NCBI GenBank assembly: GCA_031274425.1
Contig: JAISQE010000091.1
Span: 1 to 59,710, forward strand
DNA length: 59,710 bases
Direction: 5' to 3'
From: Synergistaceae bacterium
Lineage (GTDB): Bacteria; Synergistota; Synergistia; Synergistales; Aminobacteriaceae
Below are positions 32,243 through 40,742 of this stretch, one piece after another. Every line of letters begins with the position of its first letter. Position 1 is the first letter of the stretch. The translations under genes were made by a program, and so were the position numbers. The notes under the pieces are model-generated. The model worked only from the letters and a program-made list of their open reading frames with translations. It was not told where the DNA came from and searched no databases.

Positions 32243-33751
32243 GTGAGCGAAAACGGAGTGAGCGTCTTGCGTGGGAAAAACGAGTTTTTGAGTTCGCCGT
32301 TCTGGATTTTTGTTGTTCTCATGACCTTATATTTCGGATTTAGCAAAGGGTATGTCTTGGCGTTCATGGGGGTCGCTTCGCCCCGTATACCGGGCGGCAC
32401 GATGTTTGCCTGGATCGCGGCGTCTATGGCGCTCGGAAATTTCACTGCCGCAATGTTGGGAGACGGGCGCGTCACAAAAAAATTCTTTACGCCCCGGCGT
32501 ATGATTGATATTGGCGCCGTCGCGACCCTGATTCTCACGGCAGCCGATATTTTTGTTCCATCCGCCCCCTTTGGGGCGCACGTTGCCTTATGCCTGGCCG
32601 TCAACTATCTGCAAGGCTGTTTTACTGTTGTACTGTGCGCCGACATGTTGCGCCGCGTCCCGTTCAACCGCCGCGGGACAGCGTTCGGGCTGGGTTTCGG
32701 GTTATCGACGCTCATCAATCTGCCTGCGAGGCTGGAGGATTTCCCATTCCCCGCCATTCAAACCATCCAAGGCCAACTTGTGTACTCTTTTGCCCTCATG
32801 ATAATCTGCGCATTGTTCCTGTTTCTGCCCGACGTTCAAAGAGCATTTACCTCCCATGCCAGAACGGAAACCTCACGGGAAGGCGAAGTTGTCGGGCGGC
32901 GTTTCGGATTCATGGTGTTTCTTATCATGGTCTGTTACTTTTTCCTCTATACTTCTTACGGCATCTTCAACACTATGACCGACAACTACATCGGGACGCA
33001 TACCGTCAGCTTCGAGTACGCCCGTATCGCCGACGTGTTCGCAAACATCATTGTCGGCGTGTTATGCGATGTGGTAGGCCGCGGAATTACGCTTTCGGCG
33101 TCCGGCGTCCTTCTTATCTGTGGGGCCGTCGGATGCCTGTTCGAGTTCGACGGGCGCGCGGCGGTCGCGATGAGCGCCATCACCATCGTCGGAGCGATAG
33201 GGTACTCCGACCCCATACGCGTCATATTCGTCGATGTTTCCGCAGGCATGAAACGCCCGATGCTCGTTTGCGCACTGGGCTTTATCTGTCATTTCCTGTT
33301 TCAGGCCACCGGTGGACCTGCCGCCGTCTACACGCAGCATCACGGTGTCGTCGCGCAGGCCGCGATTATCATTGCATTGTGCGTCATTGCCACGCCCGGA
33401 CTCACCCTGCTCGTGGAAATTTTGAGAAATATCAACGTGGAGCGGCAATCGTCGATGATGAACAGAGTCAAAGTGGAATCCGCGTGCAGTGTCACCCCTT
33501 CGCGCCTCGGAGAAATTCTGGGGCCCTGCAATCTGACGAAACGGGAACAGCAAATTTACGATTTGTCCGTCGCGGGGAAATCTGTACCGGAAATAGCGGA
33601 GTTTCTTTTCATATCCGAAGCCACAGTAAAAAGCCACGTAAACCGCACACTCAAAAAGACCGGGACCAAAAACCGCAGCGAATGGACTACCGGCGGCGGG
33701 AACAGGAAACCCGAAAAAAACGATTCCACCCTGCCAAATGAAGCAGGATGA
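32243..33751 (+). CDS. Membrane-bound LuxR-family regulator with an MFS-like sensor domain
   Basis: A 502-residue protein. Residues about 15-400 form about twelve hydrophobic helices with MFS-like organisation (FGFSKGYVLAF; a central cytoplasmic loop with SHARTETSREGE; CDVVGRGITL). The C-terminus is a LuxR/GerE helix-turn-helix: LTKREQQIYDLSVAGKSVPE, then EATVKSHVNRTLKKTG. Such fusions are common in Eggerthella-type and other gut anaerobes as one-component regulators sensing a transported ligand. The start is GTG 32243; a GTG five codons later is possible. The target genes are unknown; the adjacent divergent membrane gene or the exported-protein genes are candidates. Confidence 0.9.
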   Translation: MSENGVSVLRGKNEFLSSPFWIFVVLMTLYFGFSKGYVLAFMGVASPRIPGGTMFAWIAASMALGNFTAAMLGDGRVTKKFFTPRRMIDIGAVATLILTAADIFVPSAPFGAHVALCLAVNYLQGCFTVVLCADMLRRVPFNRRGTAFGLGFGLSTLINLPARLEDFPFPAIQTIQGQLVYSFALMIICALFLFLPDVQRAFTSHARTETSREGEVVGRRFGFMVFLIMVCYFFLYTSYGIFNTMTDNYIGTHTVSFEYARIADVFANIIVGVLCDVVGRGITLSASGVLLICGAVGCLFEFDGRAAVAMSAITIVGAIGYSDPIRVIFVDVSAGMKRPMLVCALGFICHFLFQATGGPAAVYTQHHGVVAQAAIIIALCVIATPGLTLLVEILRNINVERQSSMMNRVKVESACSVTPSRLGEILGPCNLTKREQQIYDLSVAGKSVPEIAEFLFISEATVKSHVNRTLKKTGTKNRSEWTTGGGNRKPEKNDSTLPNEAG

Positions 33752-34009
33752 GCTGTCCCTTAACTCCACTACGATGAAGAAAGGGTTCAAAAATATTTTC
33801 GACGAGCCCATCTACGCCCACCACAGGAATATGTGTTTGAACCTAGCCGCGACGCTGTTGCTTGAAACGGATAATCAGTTTTTGAAATCGCAACGAGTAT
33901 CGGGTATTCAAATAGCGGAAATTTTGGCAACGCCTTAAAAAATCATTACGGCATTACGCCGGGCCAATATCGTCGAAAGGGGAAGCTGCCCTGCCGACTC
34001 TTGGGCTGA
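33738..34009 (+). pseudogene. Remnant of an AraC-family regulator
   Basis: The first frame gives LNSTTMKKGFKNIFDEPIYA and then AATLLLETDN, the middle of an AraC double helix-turn-helix. After about 33871 the sense continues one frame over (VFEIATSIGYSNSGNFGNAL, then HYGITPGQYRRKGKLP) to TGA 34007-34009. Restoring one base near GATAATCAG gives the canonical ETDKSVFEIA. The N-terminal effector domain is missing: the remnant begins right at the end of the MFS-LuxR gene, which it overlaps by 14 nt. Confidence 0.8.
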
Positions 34010-34022
34010 ACTCTCAGCCCAG
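34000..34022. terminator. Hairpin after the AraC remnant
   Basis: GGGCTGA (34003-34009) pairs with TCAGCCC (34014-34020), extended by two outer pairs around one bulge, with the 4-nt loop ACTC. There is no T-run, so it is a weak terminator candidate. The rest of the gap to 34192 holds nothing I can name. Confidence 0.35.
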
Positions 34023-34192
34023 CAACGGCAGAGTTCCTATCTGGAGACCTAATCCGGCGTTTGGAAATTTCGGCGCGGAGAAACTCCCGATGAGACGCGT
34101 CTATCCCCCCCCATGTAAAAAACCCTATAATAAAGCGTACGCCAAATTTGGATCGTTCTGACTACTGGGCTATCGTTTTTCATCGACCTGCC

Positions 34193-35503
34193 TTATTTGC
34201 GAAATTCGGAGGGGGACATGCCCACATTTTTTTTGAAGACGTAGCTGAAGTAATGGGGGTCGTTGTAGCCCACCATGTAGGCTATTTCGGAGGCGCGAAC
34301 CTGTGTGGACTTGAGGAGATCTTGGGCTTTGCGGAGTCTCGTTCGGGTGAGACACTCGATGAAGGTCTCTCCGGTCTCTTGACTGAACACGGTGCTGAAG
34401 TGATTGGGCGACAACCCCACGGACTCCGCCACGGTATTGAGGGAGATGGACTGCTCGGCGTAATGGGCGGAAATGTATTCTCTGGATTTCTTGATAATAT
34501 CGCAATACCTGGAGGTTTTGTTGAGATCGGACGAGGGCGGAGAACCCCTCTCCGAAGGCTTTTTCGGCTCGCTGAAGAGCCCGCCGCGAGGCTCGCCCGG
34601 GTCCATATCCTTGAATCCAAGAATGAGGCGGCGTCCGGTTTTTTCAAGATATCGCATCGCCTTTTTTGCGCAGGACATCGATTGGGGCAGTTCGGCGATG
34701 CTTTTGACGGGCAAACCTATCGCCACCGAGACGAGGCAGGGATTGTTGCGTTCGCTGTCGTACTTGACCGCCTGGGCCGTGGCGTAGACGTCCTCCTCCA
34801 GGGCGTCTTCGTCGTTGGCGGCGTATACGCAGACGATCCGCTCCGCGCCCTCGGGAAAGGCGACGACGTTTTCGTTCGGGGCGAGAATCGCGAATATCGA
34901 CGAACACGCCCGCGCCGCCGTTTTTCCGTCGTCAGGATCGTTCGGAATAATCTCTATCAGCGTCGTTTGATAACATCGCGCGTCGGTCAGGGCAAGGCGC
35001 TTCTCGTCCGGCGAAAAATCCTCCGTTATGCCGTAGAGCAGATTCGACAAAAATTTTTCCGTCTGCAGCCTGCGGGCGTCGGTCGCGGCTTTTTGCAGGT
35101 TTTCGATCGCTTTGCGCCGTTCCCTTTCCGCCGCGATTTCCTTTGCCGCCGTCTCCAGGGCCTGAAACAAGATCGAGGACGTCACGGGCTTCAGCAGATA
35201 CTCGCTTACCCCGATTTTTATCGCCTGCTTGGCGTACTCGAACTCGTCGTGTCCGCTCAGGATGATGATTTTCACCCACGGCATCGTGCGGGCGACGCGC
35301 CTCGAAAGCTCGATGCCGTCCATGAAGGGCATCTTGACGTCCGTAATCAGGATGTCCGGTAGAGTTTCGGCGATAAGCGACAGAGCCATCTCGCCGTCGG
35401 GGGCCTCCCCCACCAGCGAGAAGCCGGAACCGTCTCGGCTGATGCTGTCTCGAAGCCCGGCGCGCATCGCCGCCTCGTCGTCGACGAAAAAGACCTTATA
35501 CAC
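34193..35503 (-). CDS. AraC-type response regulator (YesN family)
   Basis: A 436-residue protein. The receiver domain (1-120) has FVDDEAAMRAGL, phospho-acceptor D55 in ILITDVKMPFMDG, and the lysine in EYLLKPV. The middle region (about 130-320) is a variable linker. The C-terminus (about 330-436) is an AraC double helix-turn-helix (SLNTVAESVGLSPNHFSTVF, ASEIAYMVGYNDPHYFSYVF, VGMSPSEFRK). It is the output of the sensor kinase encoded immediately upstream, which it overlaps by 8 nt. YesN-type regulators typically control carbohydrate uptake genes. Confidence 0.95.
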   Translation of the reverse strand: MYKVFFVDDEAAMRAGLRDSISRDGSGFSLVGEAPDGEMALSLIAETLPDILITDVKMPFMDGIELSRRVARTMPWVKIIILSGHDEFEYAKQAIKIGVSEYLLKPVTSSILFQALETAAKEIAAERERRKAIENLQKAATDARRLQTEKFLSNLLYGITEDFSPDEKRLALTDARCYQTTLIEIIPNDPDDGKTAARACSSIFAILAPNENVVAFPEGAERIVCVYAANDEDALEEDVYATAQAVKYDSERNNPCLVSVAIGLPVKSIAELPQSMSCAKKAMRYLEKTGRRLILGFKDMDPGEPRGGLFSEPKKPSERGSPPSSDLNKTSRYCDIIKKSREYISAHYAEQSISLNTVAESVGLSPNHFSTVFSQETGETFIECLTRTRLRKAQDLLKSTQVRASEIAYMVGYNDPHYFSYVFKKNVGMSPSEFRK

Positions 35504-37010
35504 GCTCCATCACTTTTCCCTCCGATTTCGGCGGCGCGTTCGGCAAAATGAAGGAGACCGTCGTTCCCCCGGAGGGCGCGGATTCGATGGACAGGACGCT
35601 CTCCGGGCCGTAATAGAGTTCGAGCCTCCGATTGACGTTAAACAGCCCGAAGCCGGTCTTTTTGTCCGCCCCCTCCGGACTGTCCTTCGGCCCTTCTTTC
35701 ATCTGGGTCCTGACCTGCTCCAGCTTTTCTCTCGTCATTCCGACGCCCGTGTCCGCAATGCCGAAGTATATTCCGGCGGGGTGCTTCATCGCCTCCACCA
35801 GCACATGCCCGCGTCCCCGCGTGTTCCGTATCCCGTGATAAATGGCATTTTCCACCAGAGGCTGAAGCAAAAGCTTCAACACCACTTTGTCCCGTATTTC
35901 CTCGTCCACCTTGATAGTATATTTCAAAATATCGTTATAGCGCATTTGCTGAATGATCAAATAGTTCTCCACGTGCTGGATTTCGTCGCGCAACGGGATA
36001 AAATCCACTCCATGGCTGAGCGTGATCCTGAAAAACGAAGAGAGCGCCGAGACGAGTTTGATGACGTCCCCGGACCTGTTGGACTCGGCGGCCCAGATGA
36101 TCGCGTCCAGCGTATTGTAAAGAAAATGCGGGGTAACCTGAGTCTGCAATGTTTTCATCTCGGATTTTTTCAGGTTGCGCTCCTCCTCGATGCTTTTTTG
36201 CAGCAATATCTCGATCTGTTTTGCCATGGAGTTCATGCTGTCGGCCAGCTCTGAGAGCTCCCCGTCCCGCTCCAGCGATATCCTGGAGTGGAAGTCGCCC
36301 TGCGCGATTTTGGCCGCCATGCGCCTCAGCTTTTCGATAGGGCGCGTGATGCTTCCCGAAATCGTCCATACGGCGAAAAAACCGGTGGTGAGCATCGCGA
36401 AGAGAAGCAACAGGTTGAAGATGAAAACTTTTCGACTCCGCCCGCCGATCCTTTCGTTGAGCGTGGAGACCTCTTCCATCTGTTTCGCGATGAAGTCCTG
36501 CATCAAATCGGAGATCAAGGCGGCGACGCCCCGAATTTCCTCGAGCGTCGCCTCGTTTTCGGAAACCGGGCTTCTTTCCGCGATCTGCCGTTCCAATACG
36601 CCGATGTAGCCCTCAAGGGTCGACATCGTGCGAAGCACCACGTCCATCACGGTCCGGTTGTTCCGACTGTAATAATCCAATCGGATGGCGTTCATCCGAG
36701 ACCGGATGTCCGACATCAGCGCCTTGATGCCGCTGGTCTCGAACTTCGTTTTGCCGGCGACGATATCCCAGACGATGGGCTCGATCTCCGTTTTTATCGT
36801 CATGTTGAGGCTGTTGGCCCGCCCCACGTTGTGGATGATCGCTCCGTACTCGTTCGCCTGCCGGATGCCGGCGACGCTTTGAATGACGATGAGGGGCAGC
36901 ATCAACAGAAAAACGGCGACGAACGAGGCGATGATTTTTTGCCTTATCCCCGCAAGAAGGAACATCTTTTTAACGCCAAGGAACATCTTTTTGACGCCGG
37001 GGAACCTCAT
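35496..37010 (-). CDS. Sensor histidine kinase (YesM family)
   Basis: A 504-residue protein. TM1 is at about 25-45 and TM2 at about 205-225, flanking an all-helical extracytoplasmic domain. They are followed by a HAMP domain (GSITRPIEKLRRMAAKIAQG), a His_kinase domain with the phospho-acceptor in TQVTPHFLYNTLDAI, and an HATPase domain (LLLQPLVENAIYHG, GIADTGVGM). The first ATG follows the binding-protein stop by 1 nt. The N-terminus is a tandem duplication (GVKKMFL twice), so internal ATGs are possible starts. It forms an operon with the periplasmic sugar-binding protein and the response regulator. Confidence 0.95.
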   Translation of the reverse strand: MRFPGVKKMFLGVKKMFLLAGIRQKIIASFVAVFLLMLPLIVIQSVAGIRQANEYGAIIHNVGRANSLNMTIKTEIEPIVWDIVAGKTKFETSGIKALMSDIRSRMNAIRLDYYSRNNRTVMDVVLRTMSTLEGYIGVLERQIAERSPVSENEATLEEIRGVAALISDLMQDFIAKQMEEVSTLNERIGGRSRKVFIFNLLLLFAMLTTGFFAVWTISGSITRPIEKLRRMAAKIAQGDFHSRISLERDGELSELADSMNSMAKQIEILLQKSIEEERNLKKSEMKTLQTQVTPHFLYNTLDAIIWAAESNRSGDVIKLVSALSSFFRITLSHGVDFIPLRDEIQHVENYLIIQQMRYNDILKYTIKVDEEIRDKVVLKLLLQPLVENAIYHGIRNTRGRGHVLVEAMKHPAGIYFGIADTGVGMTREKLEQVRTQMKEGPKDSPEGADKKTGFGLFNVNRRLELYYGPESVLSIESAPSGGTTVSFILPNAPPKSEGKVMERV

Positions 37011-37011
37011 G

Positions 37012-38025
37012 TCAGTAGGGATGAACGGGCAGATCTTCCGGGGCGTCGTCCTCGGTGTAGACTTTTTCCTCGCTGTAAATTCTGGACGGAACGCTCACGC
37101 CGGCCACGAGCTTACGGACCAGCTCCATCAATCGATCGCCCACGTAGGGGTTGCACTCGACGATGCAGTTGATCTTTCCCTGTTTCATGGCCTCGACGGC
37201 CGATCTCTGAGCGTCCACGGAGATGACGACGACGTCTTTGCCGGGCCTTATGCCTCGCTCCTCCATGGCCTCGACGGCGCCCATCGCCATATCGTCGTTG
37301 TGGGCGAACAGAACGTCGATGTTGGAATAGGAGGACAGGATTTGCTCCATGGTCTCCCTGCCTTTCGAACGCATGAAGTCGCCCCTGAGGGAACAAAGGA
37401 CCTTGAATTGCGCGGAACTCTTCGGGTCGTTGTCCCAATCGTTGTCCCCCAGGGCCTCGCGAAACCCTTCGTACCGGCCCCGCATGGGGGAAGAACCTTC
37501 CGTCCCGCGCAACTCCACGACCCTGACCTCGCCCTCGGCGTCGGCAAATTTTTTGCGCAGCCACCGCCCGGCTTTTCTGCCCTCTTCTACGAAATCGGAA
37601 CCGACGAAAGCCGCGAAAAGCCCGTCGGACTCGGTTCGAATATGACGATCGACCAAAACCACGGGAATTCCCTCGGCCTTGGCCTCGAGAAGAATGTTGT
37701 CCCATCCGGTTTCGACGATTGGAGAAAAAGCGATGACGTCCACCCTGTGGGCGATGAAAGAACGGATGGCCTTGATCTGATTTTCCTGCTTCTGCTGGGC
37801 GTTTTCGAACATCAGCTCTATGCCGTACCGCCGAGCCGCGTCTTTGATGCTGGCGGAGGAGGCGCTGCGCCATTCGCTCTCGGCCCCGAGCTGCGCGAAC
37901 CCAAGAACGATCTTGCTCCCGAAATCGTTCTCGGTTTCGAGAAAGGAGTCGTCAAGATACAAAAGATACGTCGAGATCGCGGACGCGACCAAGACGACAA
38001 GCGACGCCAGAAAAAGTTTTTTCAT
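37012..38025 (-). CDS. Periplasmic sugar-binding protein (YtfQ-like, type I fold)
   Basis: A 337-residue protein with an N-terminal hydrophobic segment (LFLASLVVLVASAISTYLL), either a signal peptide or an anchor since no clear cleavage site follows. The PBP1 fold shows IVLGFAQLGAESEWR, the HRVDVIAFSPIVETGWD site, GIPVVLVDRH, and FAHNDDMAMGAVEAMEE. It is closest to galactofuranose-type binding proteins. No transporter genes adjoin it; it is followed at once by the sensor kinase and regulator. It therefore most likely presents a sugar to the sensor as a ligand-sensing accessory. Confidence 0.88.
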   Translation of the reverse strand: MKKLFLASLVVLVASAISTYLLYLDDSFLETENDFGSKIVLGFAQLGAESEWRSASSASIKDAARRYGIELMFENAQQKQENQIKAIRSFIAHRVDVIAFSPIVETGWDNILLEAKAEGIPVVLVDRHIRTESDGLFAAFVGSDFVEEGRKAGRWLRKKFADAEGEVRVVELRGTEGSSPMRGRYEGFREALGDNDWDNDPKSSAQFKVLCSLRGDFMRSKGRETMEQILSSYSNIDVLFAHNDDMAMGAVEAMEERGIRPGKDVVVISVDAQRSAVEAMKQGKINCIVECNPYVGDRLMELVRKLVAGVSVPSRIYSEEKVYTEDDAPEDLPVHPY

Positions 38026-38035
38026 GATCTCCTTG

Positions 38036-38068
38036 AAAATAGGGATCCCTTAAAGAGGGATCCCTTTC
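38036..38068 (-). terminator. Terminator after the DinB-like gene
   Basis: Two self-complementary AGGGATCCCT units (38041-38050 and 38056-38065) can pair around a 5-nt loop; on the minus strand ATTTTC follows. It sits between the DinB-like stop and the sugar-binding protein start. Confidence 0.5.
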
Positions 38069-38080
38069 TCCGCCTCGTCG

Positions 38081-38563
38081 TCAATAGACCCCGAGGTGTC
38101 CTTTTTCGCGAAGAATGGTGTCGTTGCAGCCGACGTGATAAAAATTGTGAGCGATCAGGTTGGACAAAACCATCCCGTTGGTCACGTCCATATTTCTCCT
38201 CGCGGAAGAACCCTCGTGCTTTTGGGCGAGGGCCTCGTCCGTAAGTCCATCGAGCCAGGCGTCCGCGGAGGCTTTCTTGGCCTTCCCGAACTCGCGGATG
38301 ACGTCTTTGGAGAGAACCTCCTTGGGAGATTCCTTAAACATGGCGATATCGATGGAGCCAGGCCCCAGATCGATATTTCCCCCCACGGGAAGGATGAAGA
38401 AATCGACGCAGGCAAAAGCGTGGTAAACGTGCTGCCAGTAATGCCATTTTCCTGCCTTCGCCTTCCACGCCTCGTCCGAGGCCTCCTCGATCTGTTGGAA
38501 CAGAAAACCGAATCCTCTTTCGTAATTTTTCCGCAACTCCCCCACGATGTCCTTCATAACCAT
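38081..38563 (-). CDS. DinB-like family protein
   Basis: A 160-residue four-helix protein. WHYWQHVYHAFACVDFF and NLIAHNFYHVGCNDTIL place histidines as in DinB/YfiT-like metal-binding bundles (H-x3-D-type and H-x3-H-type ligands). Members include bacillithiol/mycothiol-dependent transferases and damage-inducible proteins of unknown role. ATG 38563 with GAGGGG upstream is chosen over the TTG four codons before. Confidence 0.75.
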   Translation of the reverse strand: MVMKDIVGELRKNYERGFGFLFQQIEEASDEAWKAKAGKWHYWQHVYHAFACVDFFILPVGGNIDLGPGSIDIAMFKESPKEVLSKDVIREFGKAKKASADAWLDGLTDEALAQKHEGSSARRNMDVTNGMVLSNLIAHNFYHVGCNDTILREKGHLGVY

Positions 38564-38602
38564 TTTCCCCCTCAAAGCGTGCTCGACGCGAATACGCGAC
38601 TT

Positions 38603-39304
38603 TCAGTCGCGCGAATCCCTTCTCAGCGCCGCAAGCGCGAGAAGCCTCAGCAACTGCATAACGGCCATCAAAGTCGCCGCGACGTAGGTCCAGGCGGCGG
38701 CGTTCAGCACGCTGCCGGCTCCTTGCAGTTCATCGCCGCTCAAAGCTCCGGTTTGCTCCAGGATGGCCACAGCCCTCGAACTGGCGTTGAACTCCACCGG
38801 CAGCGTGACCAAATGAAAAATCACCACGCCCAGGAACAAAAAGATGCCGATATTCATCCATAGGGACCCCCGAAACAAAAACCCGATGAAAAAAAGCGGC
38901 ATGGCCATAAACGACCCAAGGTTGACGACCGGGACGAGGTTGTTGCGAATCCCCAAGGGCACATAGCCGACGCTGTTTTGTATCGCGTGCCCTACCTCGT
39001 GAGCCGCCACGCCGATCGCCGCGATGCTGGCGTTGCCGTAGACGGAGTCCGAAAGGCTGAGGGATTTGTCCCGCGGATCGTAATGGTCCGTCAACTGCCC
39101 CGCCACCCGCTTCACGGAGACGGAGGTCAAGCCGAATCGGTCCAAAAGCATCCTCGCCACCCGGTCCGCCGTCATGCCGCGCCGTGTCCCCACATGGCTG
39201 TATCGTTCGAATGTCGATTTCACCCTCAACTGCGCCCATCCCGCGAGAAGCAGCGCAGGCAACAAGAGAATCATCGTCGGATCGAAAAAATACGGAAGCA
39301 TCAT
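38603..39304 (-). CDS. Zinc-dependent membrane protease, YugP type
   Basis: A 233-residue integral membrane protein: an N-terminal helix, then RYSHVGTRRGMTADRVARML, DHYDPRDKSLSLS, the zinc motif AAHEVGHAIQ (about 112-121), and three C-terminal helices. This is the neutral zinc metallopeptidase family (Zn_peptidase_2, YugP). Its substrates are unknown. Start ATG 39304 has AGGTGG about 8 nt upstream. Confidence 0.92.
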   Translation of the reverse strand: MMLPYFFDPTMILLLPALLLAGWAQLRVKSTFERYSHVGTRRGMTADRVARMLLDRFGLTSVSVKRVAGQLTDHYDPRDKSLSLSDSVYGNASIAAIGVAAHEVGHAIQNSVGYVPLGIRNNLVPVVNLGSFMAMPLFFIGFLFRGSLWMNIGIFLFLGVVIFHLVTLPVEFNASSRAVAILEQTGALSGDELQGAGSVLNAAAWTYVAATLMAVMQLLRLLALAALRRDSRD

Positions 39305-39464
39305 GAAAACCGCCACCTTTCTTGCTATGTCTCGCTTTTCTTTATCTCTCGCTCTTTTCTATTGCCCTTCTCTACCGTGGCGCAAGCATAACAATAACGT
39401 TTCGAAAGGCCATCGGCATTTTCGACGGAAAATCAGGATAACCGCAACCCGGTCGAAAACGGCC

Positions 39465-40646
39465 TCACTTTTCGTAAAAAAACTCCGCGATCGCGTCCAC
39501 GAGTTTTTCTTGCTCCTCGGGCAACAGCCCGACGAAAAGGGGCAACGCCAGAGACTCTCGGGAAAGGCGTTCCGACTCCGGCAGGTCGCCCGGCCTGTAT
39601 CCCAAAAAGGCGAAGCACTTCTGCAAATGCAAGGGCAGCGGGTAGTAAATCCGCGTGGAAAATCCCCGTGCCTCCAGCCGGGCCATCAACTCGTCGCGCC
39701 GAGGAACGCGGACCACATACTGGTGGTAAATATGAAAATTTCCATCCAGTTCCGCCGGAAGCGTCACGAACTCCTGGAGTTTTTTCATGCCGAAAAACAT
39801 GCGGTAACGGTCGGCAAGCACCCGGCGCTCCGCGTTCCACTCTTCGAGATGGCGGAACTTCACGTCCAGGATAGCGGCCTGCATGGCGTCAAGGCGGCTG
39901 TTCAACCCCACCTCGTCATGAAGGTACGCCGCGCCCTCGCCGTGCACCCGCAGCTTCCCGACGCGTTTCCCCAGCTCCGCGTCGACGGCGACGACCATGC
40001 CCGCGTCGCCGCAAGCGCCCAGATTTTTCGTGGGAAAGAACGAATAACACCCTATGTCCCCCATGACTCCGGCCCGGACGATTTTCTCCTCGATCCCGCC
40101 TTCTTCGCTCGAACCCCGCGAGCTTCGCTCCTGGCGCACCTTACGCCAGGAGCCGAACGCCTGGGCGGCATCCTCGACGACGGCGATGCCCCGTTCGCGG
40201 CACAACCCCGCGATTTCCTCCACCGGGGTCATCTGGCCGAACAGATGCACCGGCAGAAACGCCTTTGTCTTCGGCCCGAACTTGGCGGCGGCGTGTTTCA
40301 AATCGATATTGTACGTCGCGGGGTCGATGTCCGCGAAAACGGGCGTCGCTCCCAGCCTCGCTATACAGCCCGCCGTGGCGAAAAAACTATAGGGCGTCGT
40401 CACGACTTCGTCTCCCGGCCCGATGTCCAAGGCCATCAACGCCAAAACCAGAGCGTCCGTTCCCGAGGCGCAGCCGACGGCCGTGCCCTTTTCCAAATAA
40501 CTCTCCACGTGTTCCTCGAAAGTCCGCACTTCCCGCCCCAGAATAAACGCCTGCGATTCGAGAACCCGCTCCAGCGCTTCCCTGATTTCGTCTTTGACGG
40601 CCGCGTAACTTCGTTTCAAATCCAAAATCGGCAACTTGTCGGCCAT
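39465..40646 (-). CDS. DegT/DnrJ/EryC1-family aminotransferase
   Basis: A 393-residue fold type I PLP enzyme acting on nucleotide-sugar keto groups: LDLKRSYAAVKDEI, GCASGTDALVLALMAL, AVVEDAAQAFGS, the PLP lysine in SFFPTKNLGACGDAG, and LPLFVGLLPEEQEKLVDAI. A charged insertion of about 25 residues (around 175-200) interrupts the usual SxxGxxxG-to-lysine spacing; its DNA contains an inverted repeat TCCTGGCG/CGCCAGGA. Start ATG 40646 has GAGGTG 7 nt upstream. It is probably for cell-surface sugar synthesis; no partner genes are in view. The 160-nt gap on its 3' side holds nothing notable. Confidence 0.92.
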   Translation of the reverse strand: MADKLPILDLKRSYAAVKDEIREALERVLESQAFILGREVRTFEEHVESYLEKGTAVGCASGTDALVLALMALDIGPGDEVVTTPYSFFATAGCIARLGATPVFADIDPATYNIDLKHAAAKFGPKTKAFLPVHLFGQMTPVEEIAGLCRERGIAVVEDAAQAFGSWRKVRQERSSRGSSEEGGIEEKIVRAGVMGDIGCYSFFPTKNLGACGDAGMVVAVDAELGKRVGKLRVHGEGAAYLHDEVGLNSRLDAMQAAILDVKFRHLEEWNAERRVLADRYRMFFGMKKLQEFVTLPAELDGNFHIYHQYVVRVPRRDELMARLEARGFSTRIYYPLPLHLQKCFAFLGYRPGDLPESERLSRESLALPLFVGLLPEEQEKLVDAIAEFFYEK

Positions 40647-40742
40647 TGATGGCACCTCTTCCCGTACTAGAATTTACGAATTTACTTCAATAATTCGCGC
40701 CGCGCGACATCGCCCGGCAGGCAAACAAACGGCGCGGACAAA

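Noticed and set aside
33738-33938. Independent 66-residue small protein
   Set aside because: Its sequence is the middle of an AraC domain and continues one frame over after an indel, so it is a pseudogene fragment.
40672-40695. Third, partial copy of the 104-bp element
   Set aside because: Only an 11-nt match (TTTACTTCAAT) with no further alignment, so it is compatible with chance.
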